Shown: positions 24,626 through 32,580, counted from the first letter of the stretch. The stretch is 42,028 bases of DNA from Candidatus Zhuqueibacterota bacterium (GCA_003818605.1 RPQS01000032.1:1-42028), one strand, 5' to 3'. The notes: generated by a model not told the origin, from the letters alone. Program-made: numbers and translations.

Positions 24626-25216
24626 ATGAAGAAATTTAGTATCGCATCCCTGATTCTGTTTTTCGTAATGGTTTCTCCGCTGGCTGCGCAAACCGTCGCC
24701 GCTCCGGCCGCTGTGGATTCCCATGCGGCCGCGCTTCGTCAACTGGCGTTGCCGGGTGTGAATCACTACATTCTCGACCGATTGGCAGGCACGTGGAAAA
24801 TCACCGGCGAAGCTTGGTTGGAGGGTTTCGATAAAAAATCCGCTAAGGTTACGGGACAAGCCCGTCATGGAACGCGCTTCAACAGCCGTTTTCTCTCGAT
24901 GGATGACAGCCTGAACATCCGCAACGCGATTTACGAAAGCGCAGCCCTGCTCGGCTACGATAACGCGCGCAAACATTATGTCATGTCGCGCGCGAGCAGT
25001 CAGAGCACGGCATTGGTTCATTATACAGGCACGGCGGATTCGTCCTCGAAACGATTAACGCTTGAGAGCAGTCCCGCCGATTCCCTTGCGGGAACATATG
25101 CCCGCATCACTATCCGTTTTATCAACGGCAATAAGTTCGTTGTCGAAACGTGGGACATCTATCCCAACGGCACGGCTCTCAAGCAGCGCGAACTCATCTA
25201 CACGCGCCTCAGTTGA
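24626..25216 (+). CDS. Exported DUF1579-type (lipocalin-like) protein
   Basis: A 196-residue protein with a signal peptide (FSIASLILFFVMVSPLAAQ). The motif HYILDRLAGTWKITGEAWLEG starts a beta-barrel domain of the DUF1579 type; further strands are GTRFNSRFLSMDDS, SAALLGYDNARKHYVMSRAS and KFVVETWDIYPNGT. The barrel is thought to bind small hydrophobic molecules, but no ligand is known. It follows udk by 31 bases and could be co-transcribed, although no functional link is evident. A REP-like palindrome starts five bases after the stop. Confidence 0.82.
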   Translation: MKKFSIASLILFFVMVSPLAAQTVAAPAAVDSHAAALRQLALPGVNHYILDRLAGTWKITGEAWLEGFDKKSAKVTGQARHGTRFNSRFLSMDDSLNIRNAIYESAALLGYDNARKHYVMSRASSQSTALVHYTGTADSSSKRLTLESSPADSLAGTYARITIRFINGNKFVVETWDIYPNGTALKQRELIYTRLS

Positions 25217-25220
25217 TTTC

Positions 25221-25258
25221 TCGCCGAGGCAGATCCCCCGATCTGCCCGGAATCTTCT
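25221..25258 (+). repeat. REP-like palindrome (CGGAATCTT family)
   Basis: GGCAGATC at 25228-25235, loop CCCC, GATCTGCC at 25240-25247, with flanks TCGCCGA and CGGAATCTTCT. The arms are identical to the copy at 11254. Confidence 0.72.
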
Positions 25259-25314
25259 CTTGAAACTGGCGGCGGTTTCCGACCGTCGTCTGCTAACAAC
25301 GAGACAACATCCGC

Positions 25315-25626
25315 ATGGAACCGCGCATTCCCATAGACTACGACAAGATCAAAGCCTTCTGCGAAAAGTGGAAGATCACCGAGTTCTCGCTCTTCGGCAG
25401 CGTGCTCACCGACGAGTTCCGCCCCGACAGCGACGTGGATGTGCTGGTGACCTTCGCCGAGAATGCTGAGTGGAGTTTGTTCGATCTGGTTCACATGGAG
25501 GATGAACTCAAAGTCATCTTCGAGAGGGATGTGGACTTGGTTCTTCGCAAAACCGTCGAGCGCAGCGAGAACTATATTCGCCGTCGCGATATTCTCTCCA
25601 CGGCGCGGAGGTTCTATGCGTCGTGA
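25315..25626 (+). CDS. mntA: MntA-type nucleotidyltransferase antitoxin
   Basis: A 103-residue minimal nucleotidyltransferase. The signature FGSVLTDEFRPDSDVDVLV contains G28-S29, ten residues, then D40-x-D42, exactly the GS-x10-D-x-D motif of MntA. Characterised MntA proteins add AMP to the partner HepT toxin and so neutralise it. The gene overlaps the following hepT by 11 bases, the typical arrangement. A further Asp (VDLVLRK) forms the third metal ligand. Confidence 0.9.
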   Translation: MEPRIPIDYDKIKAFCEKWKITEFSLFGSVLTDEFRPDSDVDVLVTFAENAEWSLFDLVHMEDELKVIFERDVDLVLRKTVERSENYIRRRDILSTARRFYAS

Positions 25627-25960
25627 CGAATCGTTGCTCATGGATATTCTTGTAGCGGCGCGTAAAGCCATCCGCGTGACTCAGGGGATGACTCGTGACG
25701 ATTTTGCGGCAAATGACGTCGTGCAGGATTCCGTGATTCGTCAAATAGAGATCATGGGAGAAGCAGCGCGACAGGTGTCGGAGGCTTTTCGCGAGCTTCA
25801 CAATGAAATTCCGTGGCACGAAATCCGCGGCATGCGCAACCGCTTAATCCACGACTACAAACGGATTGATCTTGATGAAGTGTGGAAAACGTTGCGCGTG
25901 GATATTCCGGCATTGATCCATTTGCTCGAACCCCTCATCCCGCCGGAAGATTCGCTGTAG
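25616..25960 (+). CDS. hepT: HepT-type HEPN ribonuclease toxin
   Basis: A 114-residue HEPN (DUF86) protein starting at the ATG inside the end of mntA. The active-site motif is R74-N-R-L-I-H79-D-Y81, a perfect R-x4-H-x-Y as in HepT, where the Tyr is AMPylated by MntA. The remaining sequence is helical (SVIRQIEIMGEAARQV, typical of the family). With mntA it makes a complete type VII toxin-antitoxin pair. Its TAG stop lies within a repeat element (25957-25984), an arrangement also seen at punA. Confidence 0.9.
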   Translation: MRRDESLLMDILVAARKAIRVTQGMTRDDFAANDVVQDSVIRQIEIMGEAARQVSEAFRELHNEIPWHEIRGMRNRLIHDYKRIDLDEVWKTLRVDIPALIHLLEPLIPPEDSL

Positions 25961-25984
25961 TGCCGCACGGCAGTGCGCTCTTTT
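25957..25984 (+). repeat. GCCGCACGGCAGTGCGC repeat, copy 1
   Basis: A palindromic element (GCAC pairing with GTGC around GGCA) followed by CTCTTTT. It matches copies at 30571 and 32554 almost exactly. It supplies the stop codon of hepT and may act as its terminator. Confidence 0.75.
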
Positions 25985-25990
25985 GATTTC

Positions 25991-26150
25991 CGCCGTGGCA
26001 CGCGTCTCGTGTGCCCGGAATCTTTCCGAAACGCAATCCCCGTAAGGTGCGCCGGACTGGCCAACACCCTCCCGGGTGTTGGTCGCAACCCGGCCGGAAT
26101 CTTTCCGCCGCGCGGGATCTGTGATCACGCCGGAAAACACCGTAACGTAG
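25991..26150 (+). repeat. Cluster of three palindromic REP-like units
   Basis: Unit 1: GGCACGCG (25997-26004), loop TCT, CGTGTGCC (26008-26015), then CGGAATCTTTCC. Unit 2: CCAACACCC (26061-26069) with GGGTGTTGG (26074-26082), then CGGAATCTTTCC at about 26095. Unit 3: an imperfect palindrome near 26107-26140 ending CGGAAA. All three end in the same CGGAA(TCTTTCC) flank. Confidence 0.68.
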
Positions 26151-26186
26151 ATTGCTGTTTACCTAAGATAAAACTAAAAAATAGCA

Positions 26187-27038
26187 ATGGGATCAAGAAA
26201 GCATACCAAAGAGAGCATTATACGAGCCCTAAAAGCACTCGCAGAAAAGTTGGGTAAAGACACATTGTCTGAGAAAGATGTTGTGCAAGGTTTAGGAGGA
26301 AACCTTGGACTATCATCAATCAGATACTCTTTTGGCTCCTTTGGTAATGCTGCCCGTGCTGCTGGTCTTAAAGTTCGAGCACCAGGGGAACACCTTCGTG
26401 CTCGCGGCAATATTCTTGCAGACGACGATTTGTTTTCATCCTTGCTCCAAATGGAATCCAGACTTGGGCATATTCCCGGAGCTGGGGAATGTAATGCATA
26501 TGGCAAGTATTCTGTCAGGCCTTTCACAAAGCGATTCGGAGCTTGGCCAAATGTTCTGCAACATTACCGGAAATGGAAGGTTGACAACATGCAGACTCCT
26601 TCCTCAGGGAATATTCAGTCTGACAGCGATAACACGGAACCGATTCCCTCTAAGCCTATTCATCAGGGATCGAAATTTAAAGGGCGTCCTCCGGTCATAT
26701 ATGGCGAGCCAATTGATTTTCGCGGACTCAGGAATGCACCGACCAATGAAATGGGGGTGGTGTATCTGTTTGCAATGGTTAGTCGCGAACTCGGTTTCAT
26801 GATTAATGCTATTGGATCTGCGTTCCCAGATTGCGAGGGAACCTACCTATATGATGCAAAGCAAAACCAATGGGCTGCAGCCAGAATCGAGTTTGAGTTT
26901 GTCGCATCCAATTTCAAAGCACATGGACATGATCCGGACCAATGTGATTTCATCGTATGTTGGAAAAACGATTGGCTAGACTGCCCAGTCACTGTGATAG
27001 AATTGTCCAAAGAAATTCTTAAACTGCCATCACGTTAA
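26187..27038 (+). CDS. A+T-rich protein with homing-endonuclease-associated repeat and nuclease-like C-terminus
   Basis: A 283-residue protein. Residues about 5-65 and 75-130 carry two copies of a helical repeat (e.g. SSIRYSFGSFGNAARAAGL and YSVRPFTKRFGAWPNVLQHY) that matches the repeat associated with HNH and homing endonucleases, a DNA-binding module. The C-terminal part, from about 195, contains GTYLYDAKQNQWAAARIEFEFVASNFKAHGHDPDQCDFIVCWKNDW, which is the style of a PD-(D/E)xK-like restriction fold: Glu in a strand, then HGH, then C-D-x-I-V-C-W. A nuclease role is inferred. Codon use is more A+T-rich than the neighbours, and it lies in a repeat-rich segment next to mntA/hepT, suggesting transfer. 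Confidence 0.6.
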   Translation: MGSRKHTKESIIRALKALAEKLGKDTLSEKDVVQGLGGNLGLSSIRYSFGSFGNAARAAGLKVRAPGEHLRARGNILADDDLFSSLLQMESRLGHIPGAGECNAYGKYSVRPFTKRFGAWPNVLQHYRKWKVDNMQTPSSGNIQSDSDNTEPIPSKPIHQGSKFKGRPPVIYGEPIDFRGLRNAPTNEMGVVYLFAMVSRELGFMINAIGSAFPDCEGTYLYDAKQNQWAAARIEFEFVASNFKAHGHDPDQCDFIVCWKNDWLDCPVTVIELSKEILKLPSR

Positions 27039-27090
27039 TGCCATCCTTCCCGCTTCTGTCAGGATTTAGAAACCCTGCTCGGCGGAATTC

Positions 27091-27114
27091 AACGGGCACG
27101 ATATATCGCGCCCC
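27091..27114 (+). repeat. Palindromic repeat with GATATATC core
   Basis: GGGCACGATATATCGCGCCC (27094-27113) is a near-perfect palindrome followed by CTACGGC on the right. It lies in a gene-free stretch before tdk. Confidence 0.55.
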
Positions 27115-27175
27115 TACGGCAAATTGTTTTTCTTTCTCGTTTCTAATTTCTCATTTCTGATTTTTTAGGATAAAG

Positions 27176-27208
27176 ATTCCGGGCGGATCTGGAGATCCGC
27201 CTCGGCGG
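27176..27208 (-). repeat. REP-like palindrome (CGGAATC family), reverse orientation
   Basis: Read on the minus strand the element has left flank CCGCCGA, arms GGCGGATCT and AGATCCGCC around a 2-base loop, and right flank CGGAATC. Plus-strand arms are at 27182-27190 and 27193-27201. It lies just upstream of tdk. Confidence 0.72.
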
Positions 27209-27217
27209 TCAAAAAAG

Positions 27218-27826
27218 ATGCATCCTTCCCCACGCAATACCGGCTGGATTGAGGTAATCTGCGGGCCGATGTTCTCCGGTAAGACCGAAGAACTCATCCG
27301 CCGCCTCACCCGCGCGCAGATCGCCAAGCAAAAGGTCGAAATCTTCAAACCGAAGATTGACACCCGCTATGCCAAAACCGAAATCGTCAGTCATTCGCGG
27401 CTGACTATTCCCTCGCGCTTAGTGGACAATCCCTGGGAGATCCTCGAACACGCGCGCGATGCCGAAGTGGTGGGCGTGGACGAGGCGCAGTTCCTCGGCC
27501 TCGATCTGGTCACCGTCGTGCAGACTCTGGCTGATCAGGGCAAGCGCGTGATCTGCGCGGGTCTGGATACCGACTACCGCGGTCTGCCCTTCGAGCCGGT
27601 TCCGCAGCTTTTATGCGTGGCCGAGTACATTGACAAGACTCTGGCCGTCTGCATGCAGTGCGGCAATCCGGCCAAGCATACGCAGCGCATCGTCGAGAGC
27701 GAAGAGCGCATTTTAGTGGGTGAGTATGAAGCCTACGAACCGCGCTGCCGGAAATGTTTCGTCCCGCCGTTGCCGCCCTATCCGGATTCCAATCAACTTG
27801 CGCTGACGATGACGAAAAAAGGATGA
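27218..27826 (+). CDS. tdk: Thymidine kinase (type II)
   Basis: Phosphorylates thymidine to dTMP with ATP in pyrimidine salvage. The 202-residue protein has the P-loop at residues 16-23 (GPMFSGKT), the catalytic VDEAQFLG, the GKRVICAGLDTDYRGLPF segment, the zinc ligands CMQC and CRKC, and the substrate lasso region. It is of bacterial type II. It is 17 bases upstream of a four-helix-bundle gene, then nupC. The stop codon is part of an ATGAAGGATGA-rich tract. Confidence 0.95.
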   Translation: MHPSPRNTGWIEVICGPMFSGKTEELIRRLTRAQIAKQKVEIFKPKIDTRYAKTEIVSHSRLTIPSRLVDNPWEILEHARDAEVVGVDEAQFLGLDLVTVVQTLADQGKRVICAGLDTDYRGLPFEPVPQLLCVAEYIDKTLAVCMQCGNPAKHTQRIVESEERILVGEYEAYEPRCRKCFVPPLPPYPDSNQLALTMTKKG

Positions 27827-28251
27827 AGGATGAGCGATGAAGGATGAAAGAAGACATTCAAGATATCAGAACACGGTCGAAACAATTTGCATTGCGTATA
27901 ATCAAACTTTACTCGGCGTTGCCGAAAACAAAACCGTCACAGGTGATCGGAACTCAGTTGCTGCGATCGGGAACATCGGTTGGCGCGCAATATCGTGAAG
28001 CGTGCCGGGCAAAATCGGACGCAGATTTCATCAGCAAAATGCAAGGCGCATTGCAAGAGTTGGACGAAACGGAATACTGGTTGGAATTGCTGATCGAATC
28101 CGGCATCATGCCCGAGAAGAAACTTGGTGATTTGATGCGCGAAACGACGGAACTCACAGCCATTTTCACAACTATGACAAAGAAGGTTAAGCTGAGAACT
28201 CATTGACGGCATCTCGGGCTTCATCCTTCATCCTTTAGCCTTCATCCTTTC
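27819..28251. repeat. Imperfect inverted repeats flanking the four-helix-bundle gene
   Basis: 27819-27848 contains AAAGGATGAAGGATGA and GATGAAGGATGAAAG. 28219-28251 contains CTTCATCCTTCATCC and CTTCATCCTTT, the reverse complement. The gene at 27844 sits between them. Such tandem ATGAAGG-type repeats also occur as CTTCATC at 11320 and 30675, so this may be a genome-wide short repeat and not a transposon end. Confidence 0.5.
27844..28206 (+). CDS. Four-helix-bundle (S23 / rRNA intervening sequence-type) protein
   Basis: A 120-residue all-helical protein. Motifs QLLRSGTSVGAQYREACRAKSDADFISKM and LQELDETEYWLELL are the hallmark of the family first found encoded in intervening sequences of 23S rRNA genes. 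Here it stands between tdk and nupC, outside any rRNA. The family's biochemical role is unknown, and copies frequently occur as isolated mobile or domesticated genes. Flanking inverted repeats (see 27819) and its place within a nucleoside gene run suggest it has been inserted. Confidence 0.88.
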   Translation: MKEDIQDIRTRSKQFALRIIKLYSALPKTKPSQVIGTQLLRSGTSVGAQYREACRAKSDADFISKMQGALQELDETEYWLELLIESGIMPEKKLGDLMRETTELTAIFTTMTKKVKLRTH

Positions 28252-28257
28252 GGTACC

Positions 28258-29508
28258 ATGGAACGTTTTCAGTCGCTTCTCGGCATCCCGGTCCTCATCT
28301 TAATCGCGTGGCTGGTGCTATCCACCGACCGCAAGCATTTCCCGTGGCGCGTCGTGCTGTGGGGAGTCGGTTTGCAGTTCGCATTTGCGGCCATTATTCT
28401 TTGGACTCCGATTGGCCGCAATGCTTTTCAGTTCCTCGGTGACCTTACTACCAAGTTTCTCAGCTACAGCAACGAGGGCGCGTCGTTTCTGTTTGGCAAT
28501 CTGGTCAAGGATGAGTACCAGAAAACTTTCGGCTTTCAGTTCGCCTTTGCCATCTTGCCCACGATTATTTTTGTCGGCGCGGTCATGTCCATCGGCTATC
28601 ATCTCGGCATTCTGCAGATGATCGTGCGGGCGGTGGCTTGGGTGATGTCGAAAACAATGGGTACGTCGGGCGCGGAATCGCTCTCCAATGCCGTGAATAT
28701 TTTCGTCGGGCAGACCGAAGCGCCGCTCGTCATCCGCCCGTTTTTGAGTTCGCTCACCAAAAGCGAGTTGAACGCGATCATGGTGGGAGGTTTCGCCGGC
28801 ATTGCAGGCGGTGTGATGGCGGGCTACATCCTCATCGGCATTCCGGCCAAGCATTTATTGGCGGCCTGCGTCATGTGCGCGCCCGCGTCGTTCGTATTTG
28901 CGAAAATTGCCATTCCCGAACGCGAGCAGCCGCTGACAACGGGCGTCGTGCAAATGCCGGAGATTCCCAAGGCCTCCAACGTCATTGATGCCGCCGCCAA
29001 CGGAGCCAAAGATGGACTGCTGCTGGCCGCCAATGTCGGCGCGATGCTGGTGGCATTCATCGGCCTCATCGCGCTCATCAATGCGCTGCTCAGTTGGTCG
29101 CACGGCGTGTTTTTCGACTGGGGCTTCATGTATTTTCCCGCCAGCCTGCGCGAAATATTCAGCGTCATCTTCGCCCCGCTCGGTTTTATTGTCGGTGTGC
29201 CGTGGGCCGAATGCCGCGATTTCGGCTATCTCATCGGCACGCAGATTTCCATCAACGAATTTGTCGCTTATATCGAATTGTCCAAGCTGATTCATGCGGG
29301 CGCGCTGTCCGAACGCACGATTACGCTCGCATCCTATGCGCTCTGCGGCTTCTGTAATTTCTCTTCCGTAGCCATTCAAATCGGCGGCATCGCAGCGCTG
29401 GTTCCGGAACGCCGCCACGAACTCGCGCAGCTCGGATTGCGGGCTATGTTCTGCGGCAGTTTGGCTTGTCTGCAAACGGCGACTATCGCCGGCATGATGG
29501 TGCGCTGA
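28258..29508 (+). CDS. nupC: Concentrative nucleoside transporter (NupC family)
   Basis: Imports nucleosides with H+ or Na+ across the cytoplasmic membrane. The 416-residue protein has about ten hydrophobic segments and the family motifs: VNIFVGQTEAPLVIRPFL (nucleoside and ion binding), GGFAGIAGGVMAGYI, CGFCNFSSVAIQIGGIAALVPERR. Length and layout are standard for bacterial CNT proteins. The start ATG lies after a CTTCATC tract with no clear Shine-Dalgarno. Its neighbours tdk and punA form a salvage set with it: import, then phosphorylation or phosphorolysis. Confidence 0.93.
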   Translation: MERFQSLLGIPVLILIAWLVLSTDRKHFPWRVVLWGVGLQFAFAAIILWTPIGRNAFQFLGDLTTKFLSYSNEGASFLFGNLVKDEYQKTFGFQFAFAILPTIIFVGAVMSIGYHLGILQMIVRAVAWVMSKTMGTSGAESLSNAVNIFVGQTEAPLVIRPFLSSLTKSELNAIMVGGFAGIAGGVMAGYILIGIPAKHLLAACVMCAPASFVFAKIAIPEREQPLTTGVVQMPEIPKASNVIDAAANGAKDGLLLAANVGAMLVAFIGLIALINALLSWSHGVFFDWGFMYFPASLREIFSVIFAPLGFIVGVPWAECRDFGYLIGTQISINEFVAYIELSKLIHAGALSERTITLASYALCGFCNFSSVAIQIGGIAALVPERRHELAQLGLRAMFCGSLACLQTATIAGMMVR

Positions 29509-29541
29509 TCCCATCCACACATTTCACAAGGAGTATTTCCA

Positions 29542-29622
29542 ATGCGCTGGGTTCTTGTAATACTTCTCGTTGTCGTTCTGGCGGCTTTAATTGCGATGCG
29601 CGGCAAGGGCAAGAAGAAATAA
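29542..29622 (+). CDS. 26-residue single-helix membrane protein
   Basis: A tiny open frame (MRWVLVILLVVVLAALIAMR then GKGKKK) with AAGGAG about eight bases before the ATG. It is one hydrophobic helix followed by a strongly basic tail, as in known small membrane proteins that sit beside transporters. It lies 33 bases after nupC and before punA, so it may be co-transcribed and modulate the transporter. It is too short to compare with families, but the good ribosome-binding site and the protein-like layout argue that it is real. Confidence 0.6.
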   Translation: MRWVLVILLVVVLAALIAMRGKGKKK

Positions 29623-29752
29623 GCGAAACCGAATCGTTCCGACGGCTACTCTCGGATGTTCAGGCGGCGTGGCGTTTATCGCGGGTTTCGGGGTGACGTT
29701 CGCGCCGCCGTTGCATCGCTTCATTCTTTGTTTGCTTCACCGAGGATGACAC

Positions 29753-30574
29753 ATGACTCCCGGACATGCCATAGATTTGGACCAGATTGCCTCCCTTATT
29801 CCCGGCCCCGCCGATGTTGCGCTTATTCTCGGCTCGGGATTGGGTGCGTGTGCCGATACCTTTCGCGATGGCCGTTCGGTTAAAACGAGCGATCTGCCGG
29901 GCTATCCGGTATCTACAGTAGCCGGACATGCGGGCCGGATTGTGGTGGGGCTTGTGGGTAGAACTCACGTCATGGCTTTTCAAGGCCGCGTGCATATGTA
30001 CGAGGGATACTCCCCCGATCAGGTCGTGATTCCGGTCCGCCTTGCGCATCAAATCGGTGTGCGCACGTTAATCGTTACCAATGCGTCCGGCGCATTCAAT
30101 AAAAGATTTCATCCCGGTGATCTGCTGCTGATCGAAGATCATATCAATTTGCAATTCCGCAATCCTCTGCGCGGCCCGAAACTTTCAACCGATGAACGCT
30201 GGCCGGATCTCGGCTATGCCTACGACCGCGACCTCTGTAATCTGGCTGAAACCGTGGCACTCGAACTGAAGATTCCGCTGAAGCGCGGCACATTGGCGGC
30301 TTTGACCGGCCCCACCTACGAAACTCCCGCCGAATCGAAAATGCTCGCGCGCCTCGGAGCCGATGCGGGCTGCATGTCCACCGTTCCCGAAGTCATCGCC
30401 GCCAATGCTCTCGGCATGCGCGTGCTGGGCATTTCCTGCATCACCAACTACGCTTCCGGCATCGGCGATTCTCCCCTCGATCATAACGACGTCCAACTCG
30501 TCGCCGCAAAGGCGAGTGAGAAGTTCGCGAAATTGCTGGCCGAAATTCTTATCCGCATAAAACAAAATTTGTAG
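29753..30574 (+). CDS. punA: Purine nucleoside phosphorylase I
   Basis: Splits (deoxy)inosine and (deoxy)guanosine with phosphate into base and ribose-1-phosphate. The 273-residue trimeric-type PNP carries the phosphate site ILGSGLG, the GHAGRIVVGLVG and FQGRVHMYEGYSP motifs, TLIVTNASGAFN, GTLAALTGPTYETPAES and MSTVPEVIAANALGMRVLGISCITNYASG, matching PunA/PNP-I rather than the hexameric DeoD. The stop TAG is part of a repeat (30571-30598). Confidence 0.95.
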   Translation: MTPGHAIDLDQIASLIPGPADVALILGSGLGACADTFRDGRSVKTSDLPGYPVSTVAGHAGRIVVGLVGRTHVMAFQGRVHMYEGYSPDQVVIPVRLAHQIGVRTLIVTNASGAFNKRFHPGDLLLIEDHINLQFRNPLRGPKLSTDERWPDLGYAYDRDLCNLAETVALELKIPLKRGTLAALTGPTYETPAESKMLARLGADAGCMSTVPEVIAANALGMRVLGISCITNYASGIGDSPLDHNDVQLVAAKASEKFAKLLAEILIRIKQNL

Positions 30575-30598
30575 CGCCGCACGGCAGTGCGCTCTTTT
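30571..30598 (+). repeat. GCCGCACGGCAGTGCGC repeat, copy 2
   Basis: GTAGCGCCGCACGGCAGTGC then GCTCTTTT; it contains the punA stop codon and may terminate transcription. Confidence 0.75.
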
Positions 30599-30666
30599 GT
30601 GTGAATTTGAATTGCCGGGACATGGCCTGCCATGTCCGTGATAATGATGAAAGGCGTCTTTTCGGC

Positions 30667-32409
30667 ATGCGATTTCTTCATTTCATCCTTCATCCTTCAT
30701 ACTTCATCCTTTTCTTTGCGCTTTCCGCATTCGCCCAAATGTCCTACGACCCCGGCGACTGGACCAGCTATCGCGATTTCCGTTATGCCCGCTGTCTTGA
30801 TGCCGGCGCGCATGAACTATTTGTAGCGACGTCAGCCGGAGTGCAGGAGTACAATCTCTTTTCGCGCTCGTGGAACGATCCGATGGTCGTCGGCTTCGGC
30901 CTTAGCGAAGCTGTGGAATTCGATGATCCGATGCTCTTGCTCTATGATGAACAGGTCGGCAACGTCTGGGTGGTTACACGGTCGCAGCTTCTGGTCTATG
31001 ATGTAGACGGTGCGCGCTGGCGGCGTGTGCATCGCAACTTGTGGGGGCCGGGTGATCGCGTGATTAATCTCGGCGTCGGCGCGAATGATATCTATCTCGA
31101 AACCGTTCCCGCAGCGTTTTTCAGCAGCTTCTTTCTTCTCGGTTCGCCGATTCCCAATAACCGCTGGCGGGGAATGGTCACGCGCTATAAAGGCTCCCGC
31201 ACGTTCGGCGGTCTGCAAATGGAACTCGACCCGCAGGAAGATCCGAACATCCGCTGGCGGGGTTTCCGTTCCAAAGTTCCACTGACCAGTCAACAGCTCT
31301 TCGGCGGCATCGGCGCTCCTCCGGCTAATTTCCCTTCGATTCTGCTCAACGATGGATGGCAGTGGCACCTCGACGGCACTTTGATGGACCCGTACCTGCG
31401 CGCGATGCCGATTACCGATTGGCTCGTGGATAAATTCGGAAATCTCTGGACAACGTTCTGGGGCGGCGGAATCATTAAAACGGATTTGCGCACGTACTTC
31501 CCGCAGTTTTTCAGCACCGGCCCCGCCGGAAACGACATCCGCGCTCTGTATGTGGGCATTGATGATCTCTGGATGGGCGGCTTCAACAGCGGAGATCGGC
31601 TGGGCATCACGTGGGCTGATCCCGCTTTGAAAGACTGGAAATTTTTCGAACGGCGCGACAATACCCGCATCCGCTCCACCGATCTCTACGACATCGCCGT
31701 CTGGGATGGAGCGGCTTGGTTTGCAACCGAAGAGGGGTTGTTGGCGTTTCAAAAGAAGGGGGAGGAGTGGTCGCTGTTTACGGTCAGTGAAAACCTGCAG
31801 AGCAATCAACTTCGCGCTTTGGCCGTGAAAGACAACGAATTGTGGATCGGAAACTCCAATGGCCTGTGCGTGATGAAATCGCCCGGTCGGGAAATCTGGC
31901 GCGTACCCAATGACGGAATTGAATTGGCCGGAGTCACTGATCTCGCCATCTGCGAAGACACTCTGTTTGTCGGCACCGGCCACGGTTTGTTCAAAGGTTC
32001 CGTTCGGAACCACGCGATGAAATTCACTCCTTTAGATCCCGGTCTGCTCACTGCTCCGGTTCTGGATATATCCGTGTGGCGGTCGGAAATTTGGCTCGTA
32101 ACGAGCGAAGGAATTCAGGTTTATAATCAATCGTCGGGAATCTCTAAAAGCTGGCGGGCGCAGGACTGGATGTCCGGTTCGGAACCATCCTGCATTTGCG
32201 CAATGGATTCTTTTATCTGGGTGGGAACCCGAGCCAACGGCTTTTACCGTTACCGTCGCAGTACCGGGGAATGGATTTCCTACACCACCGCCGATGGACT
32301 CGTGGATAATCGCGTGCAAATCATCCGCCCCGACGGGGACGATTTGCTGATTGGAACCGCCAACGGCCTTACGCGGTTCTATTGGAACCGCCCCGGCCGC
32401 CTCCGTTGA
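30667..32409 (+). CDS. Exported beta-propeller protein (two-component-regulator propeller repeats)
   Basis: The start at 30667 (MRFLHFILHPSYFILFFALSAFAQ) gives a signal peptide; the longer frame from 30601 does not. The 580-residue product carries repeats of the form [LI]-W-[VI]-G-T-x-N-G-[LF], such as LWIGNSNGLCVM, LFVGTGHGLFKG, IWVGTRANGFYRY and LLIGTANGLTRFY, together with earlier Trp-rich strands. These are the propeller repeats found in hybrid two-component sensors, but here no kinase or response regulator domain follows, so the protein is a free exported propeller. It is likely to bind a ligand or polysaccharide. Confidence 0.82.
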   Translation: MRFLHFILHPSYFILFFALSAFAQMSYDPGDWTSYRDFRYARCLDAGAHELFVATSAGVQEYNLFSRSWNDPMVVGFGLSEAVEFDDPMLLLYDEQVGNVWVVTRSQLLVYDVDGARWRRVHRNLWGPGDRVINLGVGANDIYLETVPAAFFSSFFLLGSPIPNNRWRGMVTRYKGSRTFGGLQMELDPQEDPNIRWRGFRSKVPLTSQQLFGGIGAPPANFPSILLNDGWQWHLDGTLMDPYLRAMPITDWLVDKFGNLWTTFWGGGIIKTDLRTYFPQFFSTGPAGNDIRALYVGIDDLWMGGFNSGDRLGITWADPALKDWKFFERRDNTRIRSTDLYDIAVWDGAAWFATEEGLLAFQKKGEEWSLFTVSENLQSNQLRALAVKDNELWIGNSNGLCVMKSPGREIWRVPNDGIELAGVTDLAICEDTLFVGTGHGLFKGSVRNHAMKFTPLDPGLLTAPVLDISVWRSEIWLVTSEGIQVYNQSSGISKSWRAQDWMSGSEPSCICAMDSFIWVGTRANGFYRYRRSTGEWISYTTADGLVDNRVQIIRPDGDDLLIGTANGLTRFYWNRPGRLR

Positions 32410-32469
32410 AGAGATGAGAGCGGAAGCATAAAAGCTAAAATCTGAAAGCCGAAAGCTGAATCCCGAATC

Positions 32470-32580
32470 CGATTCGTAGTGACACAGCTTGCTGTGTCTT
32501 GCTTCCCTTCCCCCCTTAGAATAAGGGGGGAATATAAAGGGGGTATCTTCATTGTAGCGCCGCACGGCAGTGCGCTTTTT
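32470..32580 (+). repeat. Three different palindromic repeats in a row
   Basis: GACACAGC with GCTGTGTC (32481-32498); CCCCCCTTA with TAAGGGGGG (32510-32518 and 32522-32530), followed by a further GGGGG; and GTAGCGCCGCACGGCAGTGC then GCTTTTT (32554-32580), copy 3 of that family. They fill the space between the propeller gene and mcsA. Confidence 0.7.

Noticed and set aside
25991-26150. CRISPR array
   Set aside because: Units are palindromes with variable arms and irregular spacing, not identical repeats with uniform spacers.
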